Translations under genes and position numbers: made by a program | Origin: JASHVB01 sp049522565 | GTDB taxonomy: Bacteria > Pseudomonadota > Alphaproteobacteria > Acetobacterales > Acetobacteraceae | NCBI GenBank assembly: GCA_049522565.1 | Contig: JBEKNT010000022.1 | Coordinates: 1-36,997 of the forward strand | Direction: 5' to 3' | DNA: 36,997 nt | Notes under the pieces: generated by a model | Seen by the model: the letters and a program-made list of their open reading frames with translations, nothing else | Database searches by the model: none | What the model was told of the DNA's origin: nothing | In this document: in pieces, positions 23,561 through 30,870 of the stretch | Position numbering within the stretch: the stretch's first letter is position 1 | Layout: each line of letters begins with the position of its first letter

Positions 23561-25465
23561 TAAATTGAGCCTGTAACCGCCTTGATCGGTGAGCAAAAGG
23601 TCGGGCATGCGGGGGTTGGCCTCGATCTTCTGGCGCAGTCGGTACATGTGGGTTTCCAAGGTATGAGTTGTCACTCCGGAATTGTACCCCCACACCTCTT
23701 TCGCGAGCACCTTGCGATCCACCACACCGGGACCGCAGCGATACAGAAACTTCAGCACCGCCGCCTCCATCCTGGTCAGCAGGATACGGCGGTTCCTGGC
23801 CTTATCCTCCAATAGCTTCCTGCCAGGCCGAAAGAGGTATGGGCCGATGGGAAAAACCGCGGCTTCGCTGCCCTCGAAAAAGCGGAGCTGAGCGCGCAAG
23901 CGGGCACAGAGTTCGTTCCAGATAAATGGCTTTGCAAGATAGTCATTGGCACCGGAATCCAGACCGCGAACGACATCCGTCTCGTCGTTTGCGCCGGTCA
24001 GCATGATGATAGGCATGCCGTGCTTCTCGTGCCGCAACTTGGCGCAATAGTCGCATCCGTCGCCATCGGGCAGCCCGACGTCGAGCAGGATGGCATCAAA
24101 ATAGCGATCCTTCTCGGCCAGGACGTTGTCCGCTTCTGCAAGCGTTCCGGCGGTGACAACCGCGAATCCGCCTTCCGCCGCGAAATGCTCCACCAGAATA
24201 TCCCGGAGAACCACGTCGTCTTCCACGATCAGGACGGGACGGCCGACGCCAGAGGTCACCGCGCGGCCATGCGGACGGTTGGCGACGAACGTCGTGGGCG
24301 GAACTGAATACCCCGTCATCTTGTCGCCTGCTGTCTCGATTTTGGCCGCCGCCTCGGTCGTCGGATTGTCCGGCCGCCGGTTGGCTGGCTGCGGGCCGTC
24401 GCCGACCCCGGGTTGCGGCGCTTCGCGCAGGATCTTCGCCTGATCCGGCCGTTGGCTGCCCGCTTCGGCCTGGCCCTGCAACCATTCGATGGTCGACTTC
24501 AGCATTTCCGTACGTTCGAAACTGGCGACTGATTCCGCAAGAATATCGGCAACGCCGGTGAGAAAATCGACATCACCCTGATCATAGTCCTGCTGCGCGT
24601 TGTTGCTGGCCCCAAGCACGCCATACGGCTGGCCATCGCGGCCTTTTATGATGACATCCACCGTCGCGACCGTGCCACGCGCGGCGTTGAATGCCGGCCG
24701 ATCGGAATTGACGCGATTGCGCAGGTCATTGCAGATCACAGGCTGCCGAGTGACGAAGGCGCGCCCTTCCGGTGACCTGGCATCGGCGTGCAAGACGGCG
24801 TGCGCCGCCACACCCGCATGCCACCCGTATCCGGCTTCGCGAAGCAGATCGCCCTGCATTGAACGATAACGGTATACTTTGCAGAACGGCGCCCGGAGGC
24901 CTTCGGCACAAACCCGCGCCGCTTCCGCCAGCACTGCGGGAAGATCGTCGTTGCGCAGGGCAAAGCTGCCAAACCCGGCGATCACCGACTGCTGCCGACG
25001 CAACGCAAGAACCCTCGCCCCATCGTGATCCGGCTGCGGGCTGTCCAGCGGACCGGCTGGCGGCAAAACATGAAAGTTGGAAGGAAACGGCGGCGACGCC
25101 GTGCCGGTGTCGATCATCTCGGTTACAATCTCCAGGCTGCGCAGCAGGTCGCCGGTGCGGTACGGCTTGGCCAGGCAGGCGTGGCCGTGCACCGCGGCCC
25201 GCGTGACCGCGGAGACATTGGCGGTGACATAGAGGATACCGAGCTGGGTAAGCCCGGCCAGTTCGGCCGCGATCTGGGTTCCCAGGTCCCCATTGGCCAA
25301 TCGCACGTCGAGAATCGCAAGGTCAGGTTTGTGCTGCCAGGCAAGCGCCAGCGCCTCGGCGACGGTGCGAGCAATGCCGCACACGTTGTAGCCGTGTTCG
25401 ACAAGCACCTCTTCCGCCATATCGGCAATCAACAGGTCGTCTTCGGCTATCAGGACGTTCAGCAT
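23543..25465 (-). CDS. Hybrid response regulator REC-GAF-REC-winged helix
   Basis: This is a 640-residue cytosolic protein. REC1 (1-120) has Asp9/Asp10, phospho-acceptor Asp53 and Lys100. A GAF domain (about 155-315) reads AARVCAEGLRAPFCKVYRYR. A linker (about 320-405) aligns with the HisKA_2 helix of the neighbouring kinase, but the acceptor His is replaced by Pro352 (KILREAPQPGVGDG). REC2 (about 410-525) has Asp462, Thr490 and Lys512. An OmpR/PhoB winged helix (about 540-637) ends VWGYNSGVTTHTLETHMYRLRQKIE. It should be a phosphorylation-controlled transcription factor with an extra receiver and a ligand/light-type GAF input. REC1 and GAF are paralogous to the separate REC and GAF-kinase genes just upstream, so the gene arose by tandem duplication and fusion. 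A shared motif lies upstream of both copies. Confidence 0.93.
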   Translation of the reverse strand: MLNVLIAEDDLLIADMAEEVLVEHGYNVCGIARTVAEALALAWQHKPDLAILDVRLANGDLGTQIAAELAGLTQLGILYVTANVSAVTRAAVHGHACLAKPYRTGDLLRSLEIVTEMIDTGTASPPFPSNFHVLPPAGPLDSPQPDHDGARVLALRRQQSVIAGFGSFALRNDDLPAVLAEAARVCAEGLRAPFCKVYRYRSMQGDLLREAGYGWHAGVAAHAVLHADARSPEGRAFVTRQPVICNDLRNRVNSDRPAFNAARGTVATVDVIIKGRDGQPYGVLGASNNAQQDYDQGDVDFLTGVADILAESVASFERTEMLKSTIEWLQGQAEAGSQRPDQAKILREAPQPGVGDGPQPANRRPDNPTTEAAAKIETAGDKMTGYSVPPTTFVANRPHGRAVTSGVGRPVLIVEDDVVLRDILVEHFAAEGGFAVVTAGTLAEADNVLAEKDRYFDAILLDVGLPDGDGCDYCAKLRHEKHGMPIIMLTGANDETDVVRGLDSGANDYLAKPFIWNELCARLRAQLRFFEGSEAAVFPIGPYLFRPGRKLLEDKARNRRILLTRMEAAVLKFLYRCGPGVVDRKVLAKEVWGYNSGVTTHTLETHMYRLRQKIEANPRMPDLLLTDQGGYRLNLAVVRP

Positions 25466-25549
25466 GCGTCAGCCTCCCTGAGCACGCTCGGCAATCCCAT
25501 GCCGCGCGCTAGCATAAAACTATGGACATCATCGACGAGGGGAAGGATC

Positions 25550-25563
25550 GGAATCTACCTAAC
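25550..25563 (-). promoter_or_regulatory. Upstream motif shared with the REC gene (copy 1)
   Basis: On the minus strand the sequence GTTAGGTAGATTCC lies 85 bp before the hybrid regulator start. A near copy, GTTAAGTATATTCC, lies 77 bp before the REC gene, and the similarity continues for about nine more bases. It may be a binding site or a duplicated promoter. Confidence 0.5.
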
Positions 25564-25633
25564 GCCGACCATTGTCCGGACGATCGGCAGGCGAACCTCG
25601 ACAATCCGCAGGGACCGGATGGCCAGCGAAGGG

Positions 25634-26824
25634 TCACGCGGCGACCGGGAATCTGATGGTCCAAAACGTACAGTGATCGGAGTCGAGCGCCACGGTCCCA
25701 CCGACCTGCTCGATAAGCCGCCGTACCAGGCCCAATCCGTGCCGCTTGCTTTCGGCCTTCGCATCGAACCCCGGACCACTGTCGAGGATTGTCATGGTTG
25801 CCATGACATCGTCGTTAGCCGGGGCCCGCACGGCCACGTTGATCGAGCCGGTGCCGTTCGGGAAGGCGTGATCGTAGCTGTTGGTAACGAGTTCCGCGAG
25901 GACAATTCCCAAAGCCGTTACCGCATCGAGGTCGAGCATCACCAGGTTGCTGTCGCAGGTCAGGGTGATGGCACTGTCCGAAACCCCTTGGATCTCCGCG
26001 AGGCTGTGACACAAGGAAGCCGCATACATGCCGAAATCCGTCGTGCGGGTTATCTCGTTGCCGAGCAGATGATCGTAGACCTGTGCCAGCGTGGTGACCC
26101 GGCGTGCGATGGCCTTGATTCCCCGTTGCCCGGCCTCGTCCGGCGTGTCGGCGACCTGTTTGCTCAGCATGCCGTAGACCAACTGCATATTGTTGCGTAC
26201 CCGATGCTGCAACTCTTCTGCCAGGATCTTCTTCTGATCCAGCAGACGGTCCTGCTCTGCGACCAGGACCTCCATCCGCTCGATGGTCCGTTTCAGGATC
26301 GTCGTGCGCGCGGACGTGGCGACGGCCTCGGCCAGGACGTTGGCGAAACCGGTGAGAAAGTCGATGTCGTGCTCGTCGTAATCATGCTGGCTGTCGTTGT
26401 CGATCTCCAGCACGCCGTAGGGCTGGTTTTCGCCTTTTATGATGACATCCACGGTCGAGACGATGCCGTGCGCGGCGTAGAATTCCGGCAGATCAAATTG
26501 ATTGTCCTCGCGCAGATTGTTGCAGATCGACGGTTCCCCGCTGATGAAGGCGCGGCCTTGCGGTGAACTCGCGTCGGCCCGCGAGACGACCACGCCGACC
26601 ACGCCGGGCTGCCAGCCGAACCCGGCCTCGACAAGAAGATCGTTCTCTGCCGCCCGATAGCGACACACTTTGCAGAACGGCACGTTGAGACCCTCGGCGC
26701 AAACCCGCGCCGCTTCCGTCAGCACTGTGAACAGATCGCTCTGGCGAAGGGCAAAACTGCCAAACCGGGCAATCGCCGCCTGCTGGCGGAGCAGCATGCC
26801 GACCCTGGATGCGTCATCGTGCAT
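25634..26824 (-). CDS. GAF-domain histidine kinase, HisKA_2 type
   Basis: This is a 396-residue soluble kinase. A GAF domain (about 20-175) carries AARVCAEGLNVPFCKVCRYR and FLTGFANVLAEAVA. A coiled linker and the HisKA_2 dimerisation helix follow, with phospho-acceptor His207 (AEELQHRVRNNMQL). The HATPase_c domain has an N box ELVTNSYDHAFP (Asn315), a G1 box ILDSGPGFD (Asp348) and a G2 box HGLGL (362-366). All catalytic residues are present. The ATG at 26824 overlaps the end of the upstream REC gene by 11 bp, so the two are coupled and the REC protein is the obvious partner. This family is typical of alphaproteobacterial stress and light signalling. There are no membrane segments, so the signal is cytoplasmic. 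Confidence 0.94.
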   Translation of the reverse strand: MHDDASRVGMLLRQQAAIARFGSFALRQSDLFTVLTEAARVCAEGLNVPFCKVCRYRAAENDLLVEAGFGWQPGVVGVVVSRADASSPQGRAFISGEPSICNNLREDNQFDLPEFYAAHGIVSTVDVIIKGENQPYGVLEIDNDSQHDYDEHDIDFLTGFANVLAEAVATSARTTILKRTIERMEVLVAEQDRLLDQKKILAEELQHRVRNNMQLVYGMLSKQVADTPDEAGQRGIKAIARRVTTLAQVYDHLLGNEITRTTDFGMYAASLCHSLAEIQGVSDSAITLTCDSNLVMLDLDAVTALGIVLAELVTNSYDHAFPNGTGSINVAVRAPANDDVMATMTILDSGPGFDAKAESKRHGLGLVRRLIEQVGGTVALDSDHCTFWTIRFPVAA

Positions 26825-27260
26825 CAGCGGCCTCCGATGGGCTGCCCGTGGCCCGCGGCAATACCCTGAAGCCATCGGGAAACGGTGGCGATGCTTGGCC
26901 GGTCTCGACGAGTTCAGCAACGATTTCCAGGCCGCGCACAAGGTCGGCAAAGCGGTAAGGCTTGGCGAGGCAGCCGTGGCCGCGGGCATTGTCCAGCTTG
27001 CTGCCGGAAACATTGCCGGTGACATACAGGATGCCGAGCCGGTCGAGGCCGGCCAGTCGAGCAGCGACCTCGCTGCCGAGTCCGCCGTCCGCCAGCCGCA
27101 TGTCGATGATGGCAAGGTCAGGCAGGTGGCGCTGGCCAAGCGTGACCGCATGGTCGACAGTGCGACCGATGCCGCAGACCTCGTAACCGCGCTCCACCAG
27201 AACGTCCTCGCTCATGTCGGCGATCATCAGATCGTCTTCGGCAATCAAAACCTTGAGCAT
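26814..27260 (-). CDS. Single-domain response regulator (REC)
   Basis: This 148-residue receiver starts at ATG 27260, preceded by AAAGGAGCC; an in-frame ATG at 27320 would add 20 residues beyond that ribosome site. It has acidic residues in IAEDD, the acceptor aspartate in LAIIDMRLADGG and lysine in CLAKPYR. After the receiver a short Pro-rich tail (ASPPFPDGFRVLP) ends the protein, without an output domain. The tail matches the REC-GAF linker of the hybrid regulator. It overlaps the kinase gene by 11 bp. It probably relays phosphate between the GAF kinase and another protein; the hybrid regulator is a candidate. Confidence 0.93.
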   Translation of the reverse strand: MLKVLIAEDDLMIADMSEDVLVERGYEVCGIGRTVDHAVTLGQRHLPDLAIIDMRLADGGLGSEVAARLAGLDRLGILYVTGNVSGSKLDNARGHGCLAKPYRFADLVRGLEIVAELVETGQASPPFPDGFRVLPRATGSPSEAADAR

Positions 27261-27612
27261 GGGACCGGCTCCTTTCACGCACGTGTTGGCGGCGATGTCC
27301 GAAGATTGAGGAGTTGGCATGGAACCGGAAGGGCCGGAATATACTTAACTCCCGTTGGATTCCGCCTGAATGCCAGTCGGAATCTACTTAGCTGCGGGAG
27401 AAATGCAGCAATCTGGCATAAATATACAATCAAAAGATGCACATTCTAGTTTTATACAATCTAAGGCTGTAGAATGTTCTCGATGCGAATCCGGCTGGCG
27501 CCGCAACAATCCGGGGAAGTTGGCCGGGTATCGATCCTGCCTGAACCGCTCGCCACGCGCCGCCAACCGCTGCGGTCAGCGTAACGTTTGGCCATCGAGC
27601 GGTGCGGCCGCG
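27261..27612. other. Upstream region of the REC/kinase operon
   Basis: 352 bp between the REC start and the end of the ChaC-like gene. It holds the two motif copies and an AT-rich stretch around 27410-27480 (CATAAATATACAATC, TTTTATACAATC), likely promoter DNA. No gene is seen. Confidence 0.5.
27337..27392 (-). promoter_or_regulatory. Two copies of the shared motif upstream of the REC gene
   Basis: On the minus strand GTTAAGTATATTCC (27337-27350) and GCTAAGTAGATTCC (27379-27392) are spaced 42 bp apart, four helical turns. The proximal copy is 77 bp before the REC start. Together with the copy at 25550 this makes three related sites within the module. Confidence 0.5.
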
Positions 27613-28461
27613 TCAGCGTAACGTTCCGCCCACCGACCGCTGTAGCCGCTCCAGCGACCCGTCGCGCAGTCCCATCGCCTGCAACGCGTCGAGCGTCTCC
27701 GCCAGATACGTCGCGCAACTGCCGAGCGAGCCGCTGGCGGTCGCCAGCCGCGCGGCGACCGCCGCTTCGTCCAGTCGGCCCGCGTAGCGCGGATGCTTGC
27801 GGTTGGCGACGAAGGTGGCGGCGCGCACCGGGCCGTCGTCGGTCATCGCGGTCACCCAGCGGGAGTGGTAGGCGCCGGTGAACAGTTCGCGGCGCCAGGC
27901 GAGCAATAGCTCGGCGCGCGCCTCGGCGGCGGGGATGCGGAACAGCAGGCCGGCGCAGCGGCCGCCTCGATCGAGCGCCAGCATCAGGCCGGGATTGTCC
28001 GGCGAGCCGCGGCCCATGTGCAGCCACAGGCAGAAGCGGCGATGCCAGCCATGCACCGCGCCAGGGCGGCGTTCGGCGAACTCGATCGCCGGGTTCCACA
28101 TCAGCGAGCCGTAGCCGAACAGCCAGACATCAGCGCCTGTTGCGTGCTGCGCCAGCTTGGCGTCGAGGTCGGCCTCGATCGCTGCGTCCGACAGCAGCGT
28201 CGTGCCTGGCGGCACGCGCCGGCGCGCGGCTGAGAGCAAGGAGCCGTCGCGCAGCGCATCGCGGGTGACGGTGATGCGCTGGTCCGGCAGCGGTTCGCCC
28301 GGCGGCGGAGAAATCGGATCGAAGCCGGCCGAGGCGGCCTCGTTGGTGCGCGCGTCGGTGGATGGTGTGGCCCGCGCTCTGTCTGTTGGCGCGGGCCGGG
28401 TGGGGCTATCCACGTCGTGTCTCCACGGCAGGGTCCGTCTCGGCAGAACTTGTCGACACAT
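27613..28461 (-). CDS. ChaC-like gamma-glutamylcyclotransferase
   Basis: This is a 282-residue protein. The first 60 residues are a Pro/Arg-rich, unconserved extension, so a later start is possible (no good ATG is visible before residue 100). The catalytic domain begins at VWLFGYGSLMWNP (glycine-rich substrate loop at 116-120). Family phrases follow: FAERRPGAVHGWHRRFCLW, LALDRGGRCAGLLFRI, and FVANRKHPRYAG, then SGSLGSCATYLAETLDAL. ChaC enzymes split glutathione into 5-oxoproline and Cys-Gly in the cytosol. It is monocistronic as far as can be seen. Confidence 0.9.
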   Translation of the reverse strand: MCRQVLPRRTLPWRHDVDSPTRPAPTDRARATPSTDARTNEAASAGFDPISPPPGEPLPDQRITVTRDALRDGSLLSAARRRVPPGTTLLSDAAIEADLDAKLAQHATGADVWLFGYGSLMWNPAIEFAERRPGAVHGWHRRFCLWLHMGRGSPDNPGLMLALDRGGRCAGLLFRIPAAEARAELLLAWRRELFTGAYHSRWVTAMTDDGPVRAATFVANRKHPRYAGRLDEAAVAARLATASGSLGSCATYLAETLDALQAMGLRDGSLERLQRSVGGTLR

Positions 28462-28470
28462 CTGCCTATG

Positions 28471-28653
28471 TCACGAATGCGGACGGAACGCGATGCGCGG
28501 CAACGGCGCGACCAGCCGGCGGCGGGCGCGGTCCACGCAATCGTCGTGCCAGCCGAGCAAACGACTCGGCCCTGCGCGGACGATGGGGGCGGTTCTGCGA
28601 TTGCGGTGCCCGTCGCCGGCCACCACCCGAACCGTTTCGTCGGTGTCCAGCAA
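28471..28653 (-). CDS. Small frame after the VapB-like gene, doubtful
   Basis: This is a 60-codon frame from TTG 28653, in frame with and directly after the stop of the VapB-type antitoxin gene. Third codon positions are GC-rich as in real genes here, and the phrase RTAPIVRAGPSRLLGWHDDC looks protein-like. It has no PIN-domain features, so it is not an intact VapC toxin. It may be a decayed or replaced toxin partner, or noncoding. Confidence 0.3.
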   Translation of the reverse strand: MLDTDETVRVVAGDGHRNRRTAPIVRAGPSRLLGWHDDCVDRARRRLVAPLPRIAFRPHS

Positions 28654-28662
28654 GCGGCACCA

Positions 28663-28917
28663 TCAGGACGGCAAGCCTTGCTCGTCGTAGCCAAGGATCT
28701 CGTCTGGCATCCGCGGATCGAGGTTGGGCAGGGCCGCACAGCGTCGCCCGATCTCCGGCAATTCCGCCGCGAGGCTCCCCGCGGAGCGGGTCCGGCGGAC
28801 GCGATGCAGGCGATCCTCGGCGGCGCGGCGAACCGCTGTCGTGACGGTCTCGCCGGTCAGCGCCGCGAGCTCACGCAGGGATCGCTCGGTCGCCGGGTCC
28901 TTGATGTTGAGCGGCAT
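28663..28917 (-). CDS. VapB-type antitoxin (Rv0623/PSK family)
   Basis: This 84-residue protein starts at ATG 28917 (MPLNIKDPATERSLRELAAL). The N-terminal ribbon-helix-helix region (TGETVTTAVRRAAEDRL) is followed by the toxin-wrapping tail ending in LDPRMPDEILGYDEQGLPS. That tail is the hallmark of antitoxins that pair with PIN-domain VapC ribonucleases. An ATG overlaps its stop (TGATG), where vapC normally starts, but the frame after it reads MVPLAGHRRNG and carries no PIN domain. The antitoxin looks orphaned. It may still bind its own promoter or neutralise a toxin encoded elsewhere. Confidence 0.88.
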   Translation of the reverse strand: MPLNIKDPATERSLRELAALTGETVTTAVRRAAEDRLHRVRRTRSAGSLAAELPEIGRRCAALPNLDPRMPDEILGYDEQGLPS

Positions 28918-29012
28918 GATGGGTTTCCGGCCAGAAATTCTCCGCCAATGAAGGTTAGGAGCCGGCGTGGGTCCGCGCAACGGGGACCGCGATCGCCACC
29001 CTGGATCGCCGA

Positions 29013-29029
29013 CCGCCGCGAGACGGCGG
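29013..29029 (-). terminator. Possible hairpin after the ABC operon
   Basis: CCGCCG and CGGCGG pair across CGAGA, 14 bp beyond the stop of the last permease gene. There is no T run; a terminator role is suggested only by position. Confidence 0.3.
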
Positions 29030-29042
29030 GCCTGCGTCCGCC

Positions 29043-29876
29043 CTACCGCTTGGCCCGGGTCACGATCTGCGTCGGGTTGACGAAGCGCAGCGCGATCAGC
29101 AGCCAGACCAGCGTGGTGATCATGTAGACCACCGCCATCGCGTCGATCGACTGCCCGGGCCGGACCCCGGCGGCGAACACCGCGTAATACAGCGCGACCA
29201 CCAGCGTCTGGCTGGTCGAGCCAGCGGTCAGGAAGGTCAGCTCGAACATCGCGATGGTACGCACCAGCACCAGCAGCATCGCCGCCAGGATGCCCGGCGT
29301 CAGCAGCGGCACCAGCACCTGCACGAACAGTCGGCCGGTGCTGGCGCCGAACACCCGCGCGGCAGCTTCAACGCGCGGGTCGATCTGTTCCACGAACGGG
29401 ATCATGATCAGGATGACGAACGGCAGGCTGGGCACCAGGTTGGCCAGGATCACCCCCCAAATCGTCCCGGCCAGTTGCGCTCGATAGAGCACCGTCGCCA
29501 GCGGAATGCCGTAGGTGATCGGCGGCACCAGCAAAGGCAGCAGGAACAGCAGCATGACCGCCTGCTTGCCGGGAAAGTTCCGCCGCGCCATCGCGTACGC
29601 CGCGGGCACGCCGATCAGGCCCGATAGCACCACCACCGTGCCCACCACCTCCACGGTCACCAACAGGATGCTCGGCAGGCCGAACTCGTTCCAGGCCAGC
29701 GCATACCATTGCGCCGTGTAGCCGGCGGGCAGCCAGGTGTTGAACCAGCGGGTGCCGAACGAGTTCACCACCACGCTGCCGATCATCGCCAGCAGGTTGA
29801 CGATGAAGAATCCCACCAGCGTCCAGATGGCGATGGCCCACAATCGCTCGCCCGGGCTGCGTCGCGTCGTGCTCAT
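29043..29876 (-). CDS. ABC transporter permease, second subunit
   Basis: This 277-residue inner-membrane protein has six hydrophobic helices and the ATPase-contact EAA motif EAARVFGASTGRLFVQVLVPLLTPG (about 171-195). It resembles the PotC/ThiP-like binding-protein-dependent permeases that pair with a second permease. It is the last gene of a four-gene minus-strand operon (binding protein, ATPase, permease, permease) and starts six bases after the stop of the first permease. It forms the transmembrane channel with that partner. Confidence 0.94.
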   Translation of the reverse strand: MSTTRRSPGERLWAIAIWTLVGFFIVNLLAMIGSVVVNSFGTRWFNTWLPAGYTAQWYALAWNEFGLPSILLVTVEVVGTVVVLSGLIGVPAAYAMARRNFPGKQAVMLLFLLPLLVPPITYGIPLATVLYRAQLAGTIWGVILANLVPSLPFVILIMIPFVEQIDPRVEAAARVFGASTGRLFVQVLVPLLTPGILAAMLLVLVRTIAMFELTFLTAGSTSQTLVVALYYAVFAAGVRPGQSIDAMAVVYMITTLVWLLIALRFVNPTQIVTRAKR

Positions 29877-29882
29877 GCGGCG

Positions 29883-30767
29883 TCAGCCCTTGCCGGAACT
29901 GACGGGGCCGCGGAACGCCAGGTTCCGCGCGCCCAGCAGCGCCACGATGATCACCACCTGCACGCCGGCCATCAGCATCGCGATCGCCGAGGCCAGCGAG
30001 TAGTCGTATTGCTCGAACGCCGCCGTGTAGGCCGCGATGGAGATCACTCGGGTCGGCCCGGCCGGCGCCCCCAGCAGGATGGCGGAGGGGAACACGGTGA
30101 ACGCCTGCACGAAGGCGAGCGCCAGGGTGATGGTCAGACCGGGGGCCAGCAGCGGCAGCAGGATGCGAAAAAACCGCTGCCGCGCCCGGGCGCCCAGCAT
30201 CGCGCCGGCTTGCTCCAGCGACGGATCGATGCCGGTGACGTAGGACAGCGTCAGCAGGAAGGTGAACGGAAAGCCGGTGATCACCAGCGACAGCATAACC
30301 CCCCAGTAGTTGTGCAACAGCCGGATCGGGCTATCGACCAGGCCGAACTCCAGCAGCGTGCGGTTGAGCCAGCCGCGCGGGCCGAGATAGGTCAGCAGCC
30401 CCTCGGCCACCATCACCGTGCCGAGCGTGATCGGGATCACCAGGATGGTGGTGAGCAGACGCTGCCGCTGCATCAGCCGGACGCGCAACGCGACCGGGAC
30501 AGACAGCACGACGTTCAGCAGGGTGACGGGCACGGCGAGCCACAGCGTGGTGCCGATCGTGTCGTAGAGGAACGGGTTGCTGAAGAATTCCACGTAGTTG
30601 GCGAACGCGCCGCCCTGCTTCGGGTGGAACGACAGCACCAGGCCGTAGAGGAACGGGTAGACGAACAGCGCCAGCACGAACAGCACGGCGGGGATCAGCA
30701 GCAGCGTCACCCCGTCGAGCCCGCGCTCGCGGAGGCGGCGACGCAGCGAGAGGTTGTGTGCGCTCAT
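29883..30767 (-). CDS. ABC transporter permease, first subunit
   Basis: From ATG 30767 (MSAHNLSLRRRLRERG) the product is 294 residues with six membrane helices. Longer in-frame sequence upstream covers the palindrome at 30785-30849 and is not coding. The EAA loop reads EQAGAMLGARARQRFFRILLPLLAPG. PotB-like phrases include YPFLYGLVLSFHPKQGG and TIGTTLWLAVPVTLLNVV. It should pair with the second permease to carry the substrate across the inner membrane. The gap to the ATPase gene is 103 bp and holds the palindrome, unlike the six-base gaps elsewhere in the operon. Confidence 0.94.
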   Translation of the reverse strand: MSAHNLSLRRRLRERGLDGVTLLLIPAVLFVLALFVYPFLYGLVLSFHPKQGGAFANYVEFFSNPFLYDTIGTTLWLAVPVTLLNVVLSVPVALRVRLMQRQRLLTTILVIPITLGTVMVAEGLLTYLGPRGWLNRTLLEFGLVDSPIRLLHNYWGVMLSLVITGFPFTFLLTLSYVTGIDPSLEQAGAMLGARARQRFFRILLPLLAPGLTITLALAFVQAFTVFPSAILLGAPAGPTRVISIAAYTAAFEQYDYSLASAIAMLMAGVQVVIIVALLGARNLAFRGPVSSGKG

Positions 30768-30784
30768 GGCGGGGTAGGTGCAGA

Positions 30785-30849
30785 ATCCTCCCCCTCCCCT
30801 TGAGGGCTTGGGCCGCGAAGCGGACCAAGGCTGGGGGGAGGGGGAGGAT
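30785..30849. repeat. GC-rich palindrome inside the ABC operon
   Basis: ATCCTCCCCCTCCCC at the left faces GGGGGAGGGGGAGGAT at the right across a 34-bp centre that contains GGCCGCGAAGCGGACC. It sits between the ATPase and first permease genes. As an mRNA hairpin it could separate the expression levels of binding protein/ATPase and permeases, as palindromic units do in other operons. Confidence 0.75.
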
Positions 30850-30870
30850 CTTTTGCTTCGTACTGCGCGC

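Noticed and set aside
27321..27357. EcfG-type (general stress sigma factor) promoter upstream of the REC gene
   Set aside because: GGAAC and CGTT are present on the plus strand but about 27 bases apart and pointing away from the gene. On the minus strand no correctly spaced pair is found.
4451..30849. CRISPR array
   Set aside because: The recurring C-rich/G-rich palindromes are scattered singly behind genes with variable sequence. There is no regular repeat-spacer pattern and no cas gene.
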